Shown here in pieces: positions 62,716 to 64,000 of a stretch of DNA of 64,000 nucleotides (within the stretch, counting starts at the first letter, position 1; each line of letters begins with the position of its first letter). The notes below the pieces were generated by a model. The model was not told the DNA's origin and did no database searches. It was given only the letters and a program-made list of their open reading frames with translations. The stretch comes from Streptomyces flavofungini (GTDB taxonomy: Bacteria; Actinomycetota; Actinomycetes; Streptomycetales; Streptomycetaceae), in contig NZ_CP128846.1 in the NCBI RefSeq assembly GCF_030388665.1, forward strand, positions 7,784,001 to 7,848,000. The letters are read 5' to 3'. The translations under genes and the position numbers were made by a program.

Positions 62716-63378
62716 TCAGGTCGGGCCGGGGGCGGAAGGTTCCCCGGCCGGCTGCGGGGCGGCCTGGTCGGCCCCGCCGGTCCGTGAGGTCCGTGCCGCG
62801 GCCCCGATGCCCGCGATGAGCACGTCCAGGCCGCCCTTGATGCGGTCCACGTCCCAGCCGCGTTCCGTGCGCTGGAAGTCGAACAGGCCCGGCGTGTACG
62901 CCATCAGGAGCAGGTCCGCCACATAGGCGGCGTCCACGCCGGGGGCGAGCTCCGCGACCATGGCGGCGATCTGCTCGTGGTGTCGCCGGAAGGGCGCGCT
63001 GTGATAGCGCCCCGCCGGTGCGCTCGCCTCGGCCAGCAGCAGCAACTCCCGGTTTTCGTCGACGAGTTCGGCCAGTCCGTGCAAGAAGGCGCGCAGCCGG
63101 TCGGGCGGCGGGGGAGCGCCGGTCTCGCAGTGGCGCGCGAACGCCTCCTGGAAGCGGGTCTCGTTGTCCTCGATCAGGGCGTAGACGAGCCCTGCCCGGT
63201 TGTGGAAGCGCCGGTAGACCGTGCCGACCCCGACCCCGGCCTCCTTGGCCACCGCGTCCAGGGACAGCTCGGCGAAGCCGTCCGTCGCGAGCAGGCGCCG
63301 GGCGGCGTCCAGGATGCGGAGGCGGTTGCGGGCGGCGTCGGCGCGCTCGGTGGGGGCGCGCCCTGCGGGGGCGGTCAT
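62716..63378 (-). CDS. TetR/AcrR-family transcriptional regulator
   Basis: 220 residues from ATG 63378. The N-terminal DNA-binding domain is RNRLRILDAARRLLATDGFAELSLDAVAKEAGVGVGTVYRRFHNRAGLVYALIED (helix-turn-helix at about residues 40-60). The C-terminal ligand domain is helical (RLRAFLHGLAELVDENRELLLLAEAS, VADLLLMAYTPGLFDF) with a Pro/Ala-rich tail. It diverges from a small winged-helix gene. The intergenic CTCCGSTT half-sites are the likely operators. Confidence 0.92.
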   Translation of the reverse strand: MTAPAGRAPTERADAARNRLRILDAARRLLATDGFAELSLDAVAKEAGVGVGTVYRRFHNRAGLVYALIEDNETRFQEAFARHCETGAPPPPDRLRAFLHGLAELVDENRELLLLAEASAPAGRYHSAPFRRHHEQIAAMVAELAPGVDAAYVADLLLMAYTPGLFDFQRTERGWDVDRIKGGLDVLIAGIGAAARTSRTGGADQAAPQPAGEPSAPGPT

Positions 63379-63410
63379 GCGGAGCAGCGTAGCGGACGTA
63401 GCGGAGGTGT

Positions 63411-63484
63411 CTCCGGTTATCCCTTGAAAACCGGAGGGAGCTCCGCTTAGAGTGGCGTCACGCCAAGCGGAGGACTCTCCGGTT
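63411..63484. promoter_or_regulatory. Operator array of CTCCGSTT half-sites
   Basis: Five copies of an 8-bp half-site. CTCCGGTT (63411-63418) is inverted to AACCGGAG (63429-63436). CTCCGCTT (63441-63448) is inverted to AAGCGGAG (63465-63472). A fifth CTCCGGTT is at 63477-63484. A TGGCGTCACGCCA palindrome sits between the third and fourth. The array overlaps the promoter of the rightward gene, so the divergent TetR protein is the natural candidate repressor. Confidence 0.65.
63424..63453 (+). promoter_or_regulatory. Promoter of the small winged-helix gene
   Basis: -35-like TTGAAA (63424-63429), 18-bp spacer, -10-like TAGAGT (63448-63453). Operator half-sites cover the spacer and the -10, so repressor binding would block RNA polymerase. 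The predicted leader is about 70 nt. Confidence 0.55.
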
Positions 63485-63530
63485 GGCGGCCGGAGACTCA
63501 AGTCCCTTTGCTCATAAGGAGATCCACGTC

Positions 63531-63965
63531 ATGGCTGCCGCCTCCACCCCGTCCGCTCCCCTCCTCAACGGCCAGGTGATCGGCATCACGTACCACGCGG
63601 TCGCCGCCGTACGGGATCGGCTTCTCGCCGCCCGGGGGCTGAACTTCCACCAGTCCGTGGCGCTCCAGGCCGTGTCCGACGGACTCGACCGCGCCGGTGC
63701 CGTCGACTACATGACCGCGAAGCTCAAGATCAGTGAGCCGGCGGCGCGCCTGCTGCTCGACGAGATCGCCGACGCCGGGATGGTCGACGGCTCCCTGCCC
63801 TCCCTCACCGACAAGGGCGCCCGCGCCCAGCGGGCGTTCGCGAACGCCGTGGCCGAGACGGCCGAGCGGCTGTACGGGGACCTGCCGGAGGCCGACCGCG
63901 AGATCGCCGCCCGCGCGCTCGCCCACGTCACCGCCAGGGCGAACGCCGAGCTCGACACCCTGTAG
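63531..63965 (+). CDS. Small winged-helix (MarR-like) protein
   Basis: 144 residues from ATG 63531, with AAGGAG 9 nt upstream. Seen: N-terminal LLNGQVIGITYHAVAAVRDRLLAARGLNFHQSVALQAV, then DGLDRAGAVDYMTAKLKISEPAARLLLDEIADAGMVDG and LTDKGARAQRAFANAVAETAERLYGDL. These recall the MarR winged helix (recognition helix, then wing with L-T-D-K-G). It is likely controlled by the divergent TetR regulator. Its own targets are unknown. The remaining 35 bases to the window end hold nothing I can call. Confidence 0.82.
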   Translation: MAAASTPSAPLLNGQVIGITYHAVAAVRDRLLAARGLNFHQSVALQAVSDGLDRAGAVDYMTAKLKISEPAARLLLDEIADAGMVDGSLPSLTDKGARAQRAFANAVAETAERLYGDLPEADREIAARALAHVTARANAELDTL

Positions 63966-64000
63966 CGACCGGTCGGCCGACGCGGGCAAAAACTTCGGCG

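Overview
This window is a stretch of linear-chromosome core from a Streptomyces or very close actinomycete. The evidence is the very high GC content with GC-rich third codon positions, frequent GTG and TTG starts, and several lineage markers: BldD, the 107-residue actinobacterial IHF-like protein, the long Rel protein, an EF-P with a PGKGP loop, and a PriA without helicase motifs. Gene order matches the conserved Streptomyces housekeeping block. I cannot name the species.

Layout. 1-7.3 kb: the end of ruvB, then yajC-secD-secF-apt-rel (protein export, adenine salvage, stringent response). 7.4-11.8 kb: a DUF349 protein, a membrane-anchored peptidyl-prolyl isomerase, a metallo-beta-lactamase-fold hydrolase and hisS. 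11.9-16.4 kb: a minus-strand ABC exporter / two-component operon that diverges from a vitamin-K-epoxide-reductase-like protein across a perfect 24-bp palindrome. 16.5-21.1 kb: rarA, rpsD with a long leader, and a convergent STAND/TPR regulator-like gene. 21.3-31.7 kb: two small envelope proteins, then alaS-ruvX-mltG-aroE-aroC-aroK-aroB. This run is broken between ruvX and mltG by a decayed IS200/IS605-type tnpB. 31.7-36.4 kb: a proline-rich P-loop protein, a repeat-rich spacer, an M24 peptidase-like protein with altered metal ligands, efp, nusB and convergent bldD. 36.6-46.8 kb: the pyrimidine operon pyrR-pyrB-pyrC-(PH-like membrane protein)-carA-carB-pyrD-pyrF, with a PyrR-binding-like leader over the pyrR ribosome binding site. 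47.2-51.3 kb: mihF, gmk, rpoZ, coaBC, metK.

Between metK and priA (51.37-56.5 kb, minus strand) lies a compact four-gene cassette: an XRE/TPR regulator, a TIR-domain protein, a large P-loop-like protein with a degenerate Walker A, and a two-TM membrane protein. Genes are separated by 12 bp, a 4-bp overlap and 21 bp, so they look like one operon. The TIR protein's C-terminal tail and the NTPase-like protein's N-terminus carry a matching short motif (ESH-x-x-x-H-[ST]-G-x-G). That is the effector/sensor topology expected of a motif-paired, possibly amyloid-type, immune signalling module. This is the most interesting candidate in the window.

56.7-64 kb: priA, a helix-turn-helix protein preceded by a long polypurine tract, fmt and rsmB, then a TetR regulator diverging from a small winged-helix protein across an array of five CTCCGSTT half-sites that overlap a good promoter.
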